64,000 bases of DNA, taken from NCBI GenBank assembly GCA_030149205.1, contig JASBSB010000007.1, positions 569,631-633,630 on the forward strand, written 5' to 3'. The DNA comes from Candidatus Heimdallarchaeota archaeon. Its GTDB lineage: Archaea > Asgardarchaeota > Heimdallarchaeia > Heimdallarchaeales > Kariarchaeaceae. Positions within the stretch are counted from its first letter, which is position 1, and every line of letters begins with the position of its first letter. Positions 32,945-41,340 of this stretch are shown here, in pieces. Made by a program: the position numbers and the translations under genes. The notes beneath the pieces are model-generated. The model worked only from the letters and a program-made list of their open reading frames with translations. It had not been told where the DNA came from and did not search any database.

Positions 32945-33832
32945 GTGAATGACATTATAGAAATCAATATGGTAAATTTACGTTTTTTTTGGAATTATGT
33001 CGATGAAAGATACCTCATTCTTCACAAAAGAAAGCAAGGTCACCTTCCACCATGGACTGAGGATTCAATTTTGCGAAAATACAAATTCACCAATGTGTTT
33101 AGACGTGATGATCCGGGGACTCAATTTGTTCTTAACAAAATTATTCCCTTTTATACAGAGGATATACAAAATCTCTTATTTAACATAATTCTTTATAGAC
33201 TTTTTAACAAGATTGAAACTTACGAGCTTATAGGTGGTCAAAACCATAAAAAATTCGATAAGCTAGAAATTAGGCATGCCCTTGAAGAAACAAGGCACCC
33301 TGTCTTTACGAATGCATTTATAGTTTCTCCTTATAATTTTTTGAAAGAAGAAGGTACTAAAATTGCTCGAGTTGTTAAGTTGTTGGAACTTATAGCCAAA
33401 GATATTCCTATTGTAACAGAAAAAATCATAAGGAACAGAGCGTCAGAAGTTACCTACTCTGTTCTCAAATCCTTACCGGGAATAGGTGAATTTCTTGCAT
33501 ATCAAATTTGCGTGGACCTCGGCTATTATTCACATGAATTTTATGATGAAAACAAACATGTGGTTGCAGGAAAAGGGGCTTTAAATGGTCTTAACTTTCT
33601 ATTCCCTAATTCATTTAAGCGTCATTCAACATATCTCATAAAATTTTTAGTTGATACACAATCTTATTGGCTTAGAAGACTTTCTCAATCTAATTCTCCC
33701 CTTATCAGAGACTATGGATATAAACCCTTGAATTTAATGGCAGTAGAAAACTGTCTCTGTGAGATTTCTAAGTATCTCAAGGCATTGTATGGATTGGGGC
33801 GTCCCCGTGTAAGGTATAAAATCAAGTATTAA
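32945..33832 (+). CDS. Predicted protein related to 5hmU-DNA-kinase helical / alpha-glutamyl-putrescinyl-thymine pyrophosphorylase families
   Basis: 295 residues, no membrane segment. The N-terminal FWNYVDERYLILHKRKQGHLPPWTEDSILRKYKFTNVFRRDDPGTQFV matches the pattern I know from the helical domain of 5-hydroxymethyluracil DNA kinases and from alpha-GPT pyrophosphorylases ('W..d.il....FtNv.R..D..t'), described from phage DNA hypermodification systems. Mid-protein LKSLPGIGEFLAYQICVDLGY looks like a helix-hairpin-helix DNA-binding motif, as in the DNA-glycosylase fold. A role in modified-base chemistry or DNA repair is plausible; the exact reaction is unknown. No kinase P-loop is present. GTG start; the gene stands alone, 63 bp after the protease. 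Confidence 0.6.
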   Translation: MNDIIEINMVNLRFFWNYVDERYLILHKRKQGHLPPWTEDSILRKYKFTNVFRRDDPGTQFVLNKIIPFYTEDIQNLLFNIILYRLFNKIETYELIGGQNHKKFDKLEIRHALEETRHPVFTNAFIVSPYNFLKEEGTKIARVVKLLELIAKDIPIVTEKIIRNRASEVTYSVLKSLPGIGEFLAYQICVDLGYYSHEFYDENKHVVAGKGALNGLNFLFPNSFKRHSTYLIKFLVDTQSYWLRRLSQSNSPLIRDYGYKPLNLMAVENCLCEISKYLKALYGLGRPRVRYKIKY

Positions 33833-33890
33833 CTGATACTCATCTTTGGTATTATCGAGTGTTATTTAAACCTGCAAACATAGGTAATAT

Positions 33891-35738
33891 ATGGAGCAGC
33901 TTCAGATCGTAAAGGATTTGATTGGGGCTGATAAACTTAGTGAGGCAGAGAAAAAGCTAAATGTAATCCAAGATCAGATTTCTGAGTTTGAATATATTAA
34001 CCAAGTCTCAATCATTCAAGAAAAAAGAGGGTTAAATGATGACCTTTTCAAATCTGCTCTGAAGCTATATGAACTTGCACAGCATTCTAAACTTGATGCT
34101 GAACTACTACAATCCTATATTCGGTTGATCTATGCCAATTGGAGGCTAGACAAACTTGAAGAAGCCCAGTCGTTTATAGATCTAGGGGTTAAATTACTAG
34201 ATGGGGCAAATGATGATACATTACTTCCATTAGCTGGGGAACTCTATTACCTTGCGGGAGTAATTAATCATGTTATGGGAGAGTCACTGGTTTTGATCAA
34301 AAGTTGGTTTGATAAATCTTTAGAGATTAGGCTTGAACTCGATGATGAACTGTTGTTATCATATACCTTAAATGCTCTTGCAATCGTTGAAGAGGACTTA
34401 GGGAATATTAGAGCAGCTATTTCCTATTATTTGAGTAGTCTGGAAATAAAAGAAAAGTATTCTAACAGCTTGGGACTTGCCCGGGGTTATTTTAATTTGG
34501 CTCAATTATATATCTCTACAGGAGACCTGAATAGAGCGAGAGAATTAGTTCCTAGGGTGGAGGAATTTTATTCTAAAGTTGAGCATAAAACAGAGAGGCG
34601 GATGGTTCGCGAATTGAAGGCTCAAATTGCATATCAATCTGGTGACATTAAATCTGCTATTAATGAAAGAAAAACCAAAATCAATATTGCAGGTTTAAAA
34701 CCTGATACGGATCAATATTTCGCTGAACTGCAAAAGTTGATAGATCCTTATATGTTGTTAGGACAGCGATATGACGCAGAAAAGATATTACAAGAGATAG
34801 CAAACTTCTACAATTCTGATGAGAGTAAGTTAACATATTTATTAGCATTACAATCCTATTATGCAAATCATCCATCTACTCGTGAAAAGCTTAAATCGAA
34901 ACCGATAGCCTACAAAATCTTAAACCATAAAGATTCTGGCAATTATTTGAAAATAAATACAATCTATACTATTTTGACTGTAACTTTTTTGGAGATTTCC
35001 TTATTTTCAGAACCTGAGAAGATTCAAGAGGTGAGGGGACTTCTTAACAAATTGGAAGATTATTTTATTCAACCAACCATTCATGTTAAGGTAATAAGAG
35101 ACTATATTTTAGGAAAAATAGCTTATTTTGACCAAAATTCACTTGAAATGCAATATAGATATAACAAAGCGCAAAAGTTAGCAGAAAAGAATGGACTGAC
35201 TGCCCTTGCAACACAGATTTCGAAGGATTTCTACTCAAACACGGTTCATCTGTCTCCAGAGATGAACAATGCATTTTCTGCCAACCATAACCAAACAAGG
35301 TACTTTGGTTCTGATCTTCAGTCTCTTAATTTAATCAGACCATTAAGGATATCTGAGCCACCTCGAGCATTTTACATTATTGACTCATCTGGATTGTTAA
35401 GATACCAAAAAAATTTTAGCATGAATCTAAAAGTGAGTTCTTCTCTATTTTCAGCTTTCATAACGGCTATCAAGCAATTCGGTGAGGAAGCATTAGAATC
35501 AGACCAGTTGAAGCGAATATGGATTGAAAATTACGTAATTGTATTCGATCAATGGGAGCAACTGACTCTTTGTCTTATCGTAGGGGGAAACTCATCAAAC
35601 TTGGAGGAGAAAATCAGAAGATTTAAAGAAAAAATCGATAACGATCTGGAACTAAAAGAGTTGCTTATCAACTCTAAATCAAAAATCATCTCTAATGACA
35701 AATTGGAGCTTCTCTCAGAATCAATTTTTATTCGCTAA
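33891..35738 (+). CDS. TPR-repeat protein with C-terminal longin/roadblock-like domain
   Basis: 615 residues, cytoplasmic. Residues about 1-330 form TPR-like helical pairs (for example LLSYTLNALAIVEEDLGNI, LGLARGYFNLAQLYISTGDL). Residues about 330-480 remain helical. The C-terminal ~120 residues (AFYIIDSSGLLRYQKNF, SSSLFSAFITAIKQFGEEAL, NYVIVFDQWEQLTLCLIVGG, LEEKIRRFKEKIDND) have the strand-strand-helix-strand-strand-helix order of longin/roadblock-type domains common in Asgard archaea, where they are linked to small GTPases. ATG is preceded by TATA-like GTTATTTAAACC. It may be a scaffold or GTPase regulator; no GTPase is encoded in this window. Confidence 0.65.
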   Translation: MEQLQIVKDLIGADKLSEAEKKLNVIQDQISEFEYINQVSIIQEKRGLNDDLFKSALKLYELAQHSKLDAELLQSYIRLIYANWRLDKLEEAQSFIDLGVKLLDGANDDTLLPLAGELYYLAGVINHVMGESLVLIKSWFDKSLEIRLELDDELLLSYTLNALAIVEEDLGNIRAAISYYLSSLEIKEKYSNSLGLARGYFNLAQLYISTGDLNRARELVPRVEEFYSKVEHKTERRMVRELKAQIAYQSGDIKSAINERKTKINIAGLKPDTDQYFAELQKLIDPYMLLGQRYDAEKILQEIANFYNSDESKLTYLLALQSYYANHPSTREKLKSKPIAYKILNHKDSGNYLKINTIYTILTVTFLEISLFSEPEKIQEVRGLLNKLEDYFIQPTIHVKVIRDYILGKIAYFDQNSLEMQYRYNKAQKLAEKNGLTALATQISKDFYSNTVHLSPEMNNAFSANHNQTRYFGSDLQSLNLIRPLRISEPPRAFYIIDSSGLLRYQKNFSMNLKVSSSLFSAFITAIKQFGEEALESDQLKRIWIENYVIVFDQWEQLTLCLIVGGNSSNLEEKIRRFKEKIDNDLELKELLINSKSKIISNDKLELLSESIFIR

Positions 35739-35790
35739 TTATAATTGCCTAAATTAATTGAATGATGATTTTATTATATTATTATGTGTT

Positions 35791-37119
35791 CTATTTATCA
35801 TTAAATTTGTGCCAGAAGTGCTGTGCCTCTTGCCATCCGATATCCTTTCTATAATGAAGGTTATTTCCTTCTATAAAAATTTTTGATATTTCTCTGTAAA
35901 TCTTTGATCTGAGATCGATGATGTCTTCTCCTTGTGCAACAAGGCTAAAGAGTCTCCCCCCATTAACAGTTGGTAAAGGGTCGAGTGCTATACCTCCACT
36001 GTAGAGAGAGACATTGTTTGCAACCTTTTCTAACCCATAGATCTGTTTGCCTTTGACATTTCTATAGTCTCCAGGATATCCTTTTGAAGCTCCTACAACA
36101 CAGAGTCGTTTGATTTCGTCGTGAAACTTCTGTGATTGTGTAAGGTTTCCTTTAATACATCTCTCTATCATCTCATAATATGATCCTAGAATACCCGGAA
36201 TAACCACCTGACTTTCAGGGTCTCCCCACCTGGCATTGTATTCAATCGCTTTGATCTCCCCTGAGGGTAGAACTATCCCACTGAAGTATAATATCCCAAC
36301 AAAAGGTTCTCCTTCATCTTTTAATCCCTTGATAACTGGTTGTACAAATACTTTCACAATTTCATCAATGCGGTTCTTAACTATATATGGGTGAGAGATT
36401 GACCCCATTCCCCCAGTTTGTTCACCCGTATCGAAATCATCTGCCAATTTAAAATCTTGAGCAGGTGGGAAAACGATGAAATTTTCACCATCAGATAATG
36501 CATAAACAGAGAATTCCTCTCCAATTAATCCTTCTTCAATAAGAAAGGTTTTTCCGGAATCTCCAAAGTTTTTCATTTTTCGAATATTTTGTTCTGCCTC
36601 TTTGAAGTTCGTTGATTTTAATGCCCCTTTTCCTGCAGCGAGTCCACTCGCTTTGACAAACAGAATTTTATCCTTTTGATTACCGTAAGCTTCAGAAATA
36701 TATTGAAGTGCGTCTTTTTCTGATGTGAATACCTCAAAATTTGGGTGTGGGATGTTATGTGTCTTCATAAATCGTCTTGACCATGCCTTGTCCCACTCTA
36801 TTCTTGCTGAGTTTCGCCTTGGACCAAATACCTTGTATCCATAGGTTTGTAACAGATCAACGGTTCCATGTGCCAGAGCATCATCCTGGGCGACGTCCAC
36901 AAGGTCTGGTTTGTATTTTTCTGCAATTTTTAAAATGCTTTCGGGCTGTTTTAAATTAGAATTTTTCTCAATTATTATAGTTTTATTTCGCTTAAAACCG
37001 ATATAGTCATTCCCTGGGCTTATAATTATTGTGCCGACTTCAGGACTGTTTTCATATGCTTCTGAAAGTACATGTTCTCTGGCTCCGCTCCCCACTATCA
37101 GTACAGTTTTTAAACTCAA
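35791..37119 (-). CDS. purD: Phosphoribosylamine-glycine ligase (GARS)
   Basis: 442 residues, ATP-grasp enzyme joining phosphoribosylamine and glycine (purine step 2). Motifs: VLIVGSGAREHVLSEAY at the N terminus, FVKASGLAAGKGAL (ATP binding), LIEEGLIGEEFSVYALSDG, GGMGSISHPY, and EYNARWGDPESQVV (metal ligands). Last gene of the purine operon; overlaps purF by 4 bp, which supports coupled translation and perhaps hand-over of unstable phosphoribosylamine. Confidence 0.96.
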   Translation of the reverse strand: MSLKTVLIVGSGAREHVLSEAYENSPEVGTIIISPGNDYIGFKRNKTIIIEKNSNLKQPESILKIAEKYKPDLVDVAQDDALAHGTVDLLQTYGYKVFGPRRNSARIEWDKAWSRRFMKTHNIPHPNFEVFTSEKDALQYISEAYGNQKDKILFVKASGLAAGKGALKSTNFKEAEQNIRKMKNFGDSGKTFLIEEGLIGEEFSVYALSDGENFIVFPPAQDFKLADDFDTGEQTGGMGSISHPYIVKNRIDEIVKVFVQPVIKGLKDEGEPFVGILYFSGIVLPSGEIKAIEYNARWGDPESQVVIPGILGSYYEMIERCIKGNLTQSQKFHDEIKRLCVVGASKGYPGDYRNVKGKQIYGLEKVANNVSLYSGGIALDPLPTVNGGRLFSLVAQGEDIIDLRSKIYREISKIFIEGNNLHYRKDIGWQEAQHFWHKFNDK

Positions 37120-38513
37120 CTTACTCCACTTCCATTGACCTTGAGCAAAAACGCTCTCTCACTAATCTCTTTGAGTTGCTCACCAAAGGGTGTAGGGTAG
37201 TTTCCATCAATACATGCATAACAGGCTTCTAACCCCTTCAAAGAGGTTTTTAACCCATCTAATGATAAGTAAGTCAAGCTGCTTGCATTGATTTCCTCTT
37301 TTATTTCACTCTCAGATTTTTCAGCTGCAATAAGTTCACCTCTGGTTGGAAAATCCACTCCATAGTAACAGGCTTGCGAAATGGGTGGACTTGTGATAGC
37401 AACATGAACCTCATTAGCTCCTTTTTGTTTTAGCAACTTTATAAGATATTTTAAGGTTAACCCTCTAACTATTGAGTCATCAATTAATAGCAAATTCTTA
37501 CCTTCTATTAAGCTGTCAATAAAGAGGTATTTTTCCATTGCTGCTTTAATTCTTGTTTCAACTGTTGGCATGATGAAGGTTCGTTTTGATGATCTGTTCT
37601 TGATAATTGCATCTCGAAGGGGAATCTGTAATATTTCTGAAATTGGCTGTGCTGCTGTCTTTGAGGTGTCAGGAACAGGGACAACGTAGTCTGCTTTAAT
37701 GTTTCTCTCCTTAAGTTGAAGAGCCAGTTCCTCCCCTAATGCGATCCTTGTTTGATAAACGCTGATATCTTCAATTTTAGAGGCAGCCGAAGCAAAATAG
37801 ATGTATTCGAACATACAGTGAGTGTGTTCTTTACTCGTTACCAATTCTACTGGTCTACTTTGTAATCCTGAAAATAGAATATAATTTCCGGGTTCAAGAA
37901 CTGAAATGCTATCAAATCCGGCCTGTTGTAAAACCACAGACTCTGATGCCACTAGACAGAAGTTTTCATTTTGTGCATAGACTATGGGTCGGATACCTCG
38001 TGGATCTCTAAAAGCAAACAATTTGTCTCCAATTATCCCCACACAAGAGTAAGCACCATCCATGGTGAGCATTAATTCCTTGATAGATTCCTCCAAGGAT
38101 TTACCTTGATTGATGAGTTTTCCCAAGAGATGTGTAATTAACTCTGCATCACTGCTGTATTCTTTGTCGCTTAATTGACTCATATTTAAAATTTGACCAT
38201 TATGTGCCAGAGACAATGAACCAAGTCTGGTTTGAAAGCTAAATGGCTGTGCAAATTTATTTGTGGCTGATCCTCCGGTTCTGTCTCCATAAGTGGGATA
38301 CCTGGTACTACCAATAATTGCTGTCGATATGTCAGCTCTATCTATATTGATAAACTTTGGTTCAGACTTTACCTTTGAGTCTCTGTGAATTCCATACTCA
38401 TCCACCCAAGCAAGCCCAGAAGCGTCCTGTCCTCTGTGGACTAGTAATTGTAGTAGGTTTTGAGCAGTATTTAGTTGCATTTCTTTTCCACATATTCCAA
38501 TAATACCACACAT
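37116..38513 (-). CDS. purF: Amidophosphoribosyltransferase
   Basis: 465 residues, first and rate-limiting step of purine synthesis (PRPP to phosphoribosylamine). N-terminal class II glutaminase starts directly at MCGIIG, so C2 is the nucleophile without a propeptide; HRGQDASG, STRYPTYG, AHNGQI and SSDAELI follow. The phosphoribosyltransferase domain has the PRPP loop LLLIDDSIVRGLT. Four cysteines at the positions known from Bacillus PurF (HTHCMFEY, ISQACYYG, EACYAC) indicate an oxygen-sensitive 4Fe-4S cluster, which would make the enzyme sensitive to air. Confidence 0.97.
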   Translation of the reverse strand: MCGIIGICGKEMQLNTAQNLLQLLVHRGQDASGLAWVDEYGIHRDSKVKSEPKFINIDRADISTAIIGSTRYPTYGDRTGGSATNKFAQPFSFQTRLGSLSLAHNGQILNMSQLSDKEYSSDAELITHLLGKLINQGKSLEESIKELMLTMDGAYSCVGIIGDKLFAFRDPRGIRPIVYAQNENFCLVASESVVLQQAGFDSISVLEPGNYILFSGLQSRPVELVTSKEHTHCMFEYIYFASAASKIEDISVYQTRIALGEELALQLKERNIKADYVVPVPDTSKTAAQPISEILQIPLRDAIIKNRSSKRTFIMPTVETRIKAAMEKYLFIDSLIEGKNLLLIDDSIVRGLTLKYLIKLLKQKGANEVHVAITSPPISQACYYGVDFPTRGELIAAEKSESEIKEEINASSLTYLSLDGLKTSLKGLEACYACIDGNYPTPFGEQLKEISERAFLLKVNGSGVS

Positions 38514-38514
38514 G

Positions 38515-39114
38515 TCAGTTTTCCCCCTTATTCACTTCATTTTGCAATTTTTCCTCTGCAAGTCTTTCCACAACTCTAGGGAGGAGTGTATGTTCAACCT
38601 GAAGAATTTTATGCGTAAGTGTCTCAAGAGAGTCAGTACCTAAAATATGTACACATTCTTGATCAATAATTGATCCACTATCAAGTTCTTCAGTAACGAG
38701 GTGAACAGTTGCTCCAGTGACCTTAACACCATATTCAAATGCTTGCTTTTGTGCATTTAACCCCTTAAAGGCTGGTAGGAGACTTGGGTGAATGTTTATA
38801 ATTTTGTTCCTGAACGTACTAAGAAACTCTCCACCTATGATTCTCATGTAACCAGCCAGAACTATGAGATCTAAGTCATACTTTGTTAGTTCTTTTAGGA
38901 TCTCTTTTTCATGATCATCCCTATTTGTAAATTTATTGTGGGGGATACATCTGGAATTTATTCCAAATTCTGAAGCCCGTCTTAATATTGGGGCTCCATC
39001 TATGTTAGAGATAACAACCTTAATTGAAATGGGTAGATCTTTAGTCTTAATGTATTCTGCGAGAGCTACGAAATTTGACCCTCTTCCTGAACCAAGAACT
39101 GCGATATTAAACAT
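38515..39114 (-). CDS. purN: Phosphoribosylglycinamide formyltransferase
   Basis: 199 residues from the ATG at 39114. I prefer this start because AGAGGG lies six nt before it and the protein then begins MFNIAVLGSGRGSNF as usual; an upstream ATG at 39135 would add seven residues inside folD. Motifs: GSGRGSNFVAL, RCIPHNKF, LAGYMRII, INIHPSLLPAFKGL (catalytic N and H), VTEELDSGSII. Uses 10-formyl-THF, supplied by FolD encoded just upstream (8-bp overlap). Next gene purF starts after 1 nt. Confidence 0.95.
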   Translation of the reverse strand: MFNIAVLGSGRGSNFVALAEYIKTKDLPISIKVVISNIDGAPILRRASEFGINSRCIPHNKFTNRDDHEKEILKELTKYDLDLIVLAGYMRIIGGEFLSTFRNKIINIHPSLLPAFKGLNAQKQAFEYGVKVTGATVHLVTEELDSGSIIDQECVHILGTDSLETLTHKILQVEHTLLPRVVERLAEEKLQNEVNKGEN

Positions 39115-39964
39115 TTCCATCCCTCTTGTTTGCATGTACTGTGTTTTTTAGTAACATAGCAATTGTCATTGGACCCACACCACCCGGTACAGGTGTTATC
39201 TTTCCTGCTATGGGTGCAACCTCATCAAAGTTTACATCACCTGCTAACTTACCATTGACACGGTTTATTCCTACATCGATAATTACCGCACCTTCTTTAA
39301 CATGTTCTTTTCCTATGATCCCTGCTTTTCCAACAGCAACGATCAGAATATCTGCATCTTTGGTGTATTTAGCAATATCGCGAGTTTTGCTATGACAGAT
39401 TGTGACTGTAGCATTTTCCTCTTCCAAAAGATGTGCGATTGGTCTTCCCACCAGATTGGATCTCCCGATTACCACAGCATGCTTCCCTGGTATATCCACA
39501 TCTGACTGTTTGAGGAGCTCAATTATTCCTTGTGGTGTACAGGGAACAAAGGATCTGTGCCCTGCGAACAATCGTCCAAAGTTGTTTACTGTTAATCCAT
39601 CTACATCTTTTTTTGGAGAGATTAGTTCGAGAGCTCGTTCTTCATTAAGCCCAGAGGGAAGAGGTAATTGAAGGAGTATTCCATCAACCTCCGTATCATT
39701 GTTTAACTTAATAATTGTCTCTTCGAGTGAAGATTGAGAAACATCTGATGGAAGTTTCATAACTCTTGAGGTGATTCCCACGTTCTTTGCTGCTTTTTCT
39801 TTCATCCTCACATAAATCTCTGAAGCTGGGTCGTTACCAACTAGAATTACAGCAAGTGTTGGATGCGATTGACTGTGCTCTAACTCTGTTCGCAAATCAT
39901 TCAATATTTTCTGAGAGATCAATTTTCCATCAATGATGTTGTTTTGTTTAACTTCTTGTATCAT
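39107..39964 (-). CDS. folD: Methylene-THF dehydrogenase / methenyl-THF cyclohydrolase
   Basis: 285 residues. Bifunctional folate enzyme producing 10-formyl-THF. Signatures: VGNDPASEIYVRMKEKAAKNVGI (catalytic Lys and Tyr), LLQLPLPSGL, KDVDGLTVNNFG, CTPQGIIELL, VIGRSNLVGRP (NADP binding), DVGINRV and PVPGGVGPMTIAML. Its place inside the purine operon between purM and purN shows its main job is feeding GAR formylation, and implies that this organism uses a THF-type C1 carrier. Confidence 0.96.
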   Translation of the reverse strand: MIQEVKQNNIIDGKLISQKILNDLRTELEHSQSHPTLAVILVGNDPASEIYVRMKEKAAKNVGITSRVMKLPSDVSQSSLEETIIKLNNDTEVDGILLQLPLPSGLNEERALELISPKKDVDGLTVNNFGRLFAGHRSFVPCTPQGIIELLKQSDVDIPGKHAVVIGRSNLVGRPIAHLLEEENATVTICHSKTRDIAKYTKDADILIVAVGKAGIIGKEHVKEGAVIIDVGINRVNGKLAGDVNFDEVAPIAGKITPVPGGVGPMTIAMLLKNTVHANKRDGNV

Positions 39965-40941
39965 TTTTCTGCCTCCAGTCTGATATCACCTATCTGAATG
40001 GAATTTCCCTCCATAACAGTTCCGATTCGGCTTGTACCATGGAATTTTGAAAGTCTCTCTACTATCTCCTCTGCCTGCTCTCGTGAGACTATTACGATGA
40101 ACCCATATCCCATGTTAAAGGTTGTAAACATTTTCTCTGGAGAAATTAAACCCTTTGCTTGAATTTGTTGAAACACCTCTGGGACTTCCCAACTGTCCAG
40201 ATTATACATGAATTTTCCTAGTCGCAATAAATTTAGATACCCACCTCCAGTTATGTGAGCCATTCCATGTATACTTTGTCTTAAATCTGATCTAAGAAGG
40301 TCTTTAATTGCTTTAACATAAATCGTAGTTGGTTCCAGTAACTCTGGAAACATTTCGTCTTCTTTGAAAAGGTTACGAATCAATGTAAAACCATTAGAGT
40401 GAACACCAGAGGATCTTAAGCCTAAAATGACATCCCCTTGTTGTATTGTAGCTCCTGTGATGGGCTCTCCTCCGTCATATCCACCAATAGCAGTACCTGA
40501 TAAATCATAAAGGTTGTGTGAACCTCGAAGAATATCTGGAAGAATTGCAGTTTCTCCACCTAAAAGTGGAATTTCCGACTCTTTACACCCTTGAATTATG
40601 CCAGAAAGAATTTGATCAATTTTTTCAGAATCAGGTTCTCTTAGTGCCAAGTAATCCACAAACCCCTTTGGAATTGATCCAGAGCAAATAAGATCGTTCA
40701 CATTCATTGCCACACAATCTATACCGATTGTTGCATATGAATTAAATAGTTCAGTTAAGAGAATCTTGGAACCGACGCCGTCAGTTGCAATGCTGATAAG
40801 TTCATCACCTATAGGGATAGCTCCACAATAAAATCCTGATGGAAGCTTATTTTCTGAATGCTTTTGGGATCTGGAAAGAATTTTGCTAACTGCATCATCC
40901 TCCCTTTTCCTAGACTCAAAATAGAGGTCAGAGGTGTCCAT
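39961..40941 (-). CDS. purM: Phosphoribosylformylglycinamidine cyclo-ligase (AIR synthetase)
   Basis: 326 residues, PurM/SelD-type ATP-dependent fold, fifth step (FGAM to AIR). Motifs: ATDGVGSKILL, IDCVAMNVNDLICSGSIP, LLGGETAILPDI, LSGTAIG, GLRSSGVHSNGFTLIR, MAHITGGGYLNLLRL. Slightly shorter than the E. coli enzyme (345). Directly follows purE (no gap) and overlaps folD by 4 bp. Confidence 0.95.
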   Translation of the reverse strand: MDTSDLYFESRKREDDAVSKILSRSQKHSENKLPSGFYCGAIPIGDELISIATDGVGSKILLTELFNSYATIGIDCVAMNVNDLICSGSIPKGFVDYLALREPDSEKIDQILSGIIQGCKESEIPLLGGETAILPDILRGSHNLYDLSGTAIGGYDGGEPITGATIQQGDVILGLRSSGVHSNGFTLIRNLFKEDEMFPELLEPTTIYVKAIKDLLRSDLRQSIHGMAHITGGGYLNLLRLGKFMYNLDSWEVPEVFQQIQAKGLISPEKMFTTFNMGYGFIVIVSREQAEEIVERLSKFHGTSRIGTVMEGNSIQIGDIRLEAEK

Positions 40942-41340
40942 CTAATTCTCCTTTACCTTTAATATTCTAACAGCAAGATGGGCTGCATTTTGTCCATTAT
41001 CTATCCCTACAGCTGCCACAGGGACACCTTTTGGCATCTGAGCAATAGAGAGGAGAGCATCTAGTCCTCCCAGCTTTGATGAAACTGGCACTCCAATCAC
41101 AGGTTTATCTGTTTTTGAAGCGACTACTCCTGGTAGTGCTGCTGACAGACCTGCGATACAGATAAACACATCTGTCTCGACCTGATCCTTAATAATCTGG
41201 TCTAATCTGTCTGGTTCTCTATGAGCAGAAGCTACAAATACCTTGTATTCAACTGAGTGCTCATCAAGAACACTAATCACCTTATCAATTACATTTTGGT
41301 CGCTTTTTGACCCTGCTAATACACACACCTGTCCCTTCAT
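40942..41340 (-). CDS. purE: N5-CAIR mutase / AIR carboxylase
   Basis: 132 residues, short PurE. The active-site loops are AGSKSDQNV (substrate phosphate), [10 protein letters not shown] (catalytic His) and [14 protein letters not shown], followed by [13 protein letters not shown]. The GLSAALPG loop departs from the GGAAHLPG form of E. coli-type class I PurE. No purK is present in an otherwise complete operon, which fits direct carboxylation of AIR by CO2 (class II behaviour); the class call is inference. Overlaps purL by 4 bp. Confidence 0.92.
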   Translation of the reverse strand: MKGQVCVLAGSKSDQNVIDKVISVLDEHSVEYKVFVASAHREPDRLDQIIKDQVETDVFICIAGLSAALPGVVASKTDKPVIGVPVSSKLGGLDALLSIAQMPKGVPVAAVGIDNGQNAAHLAVRILKVKEN

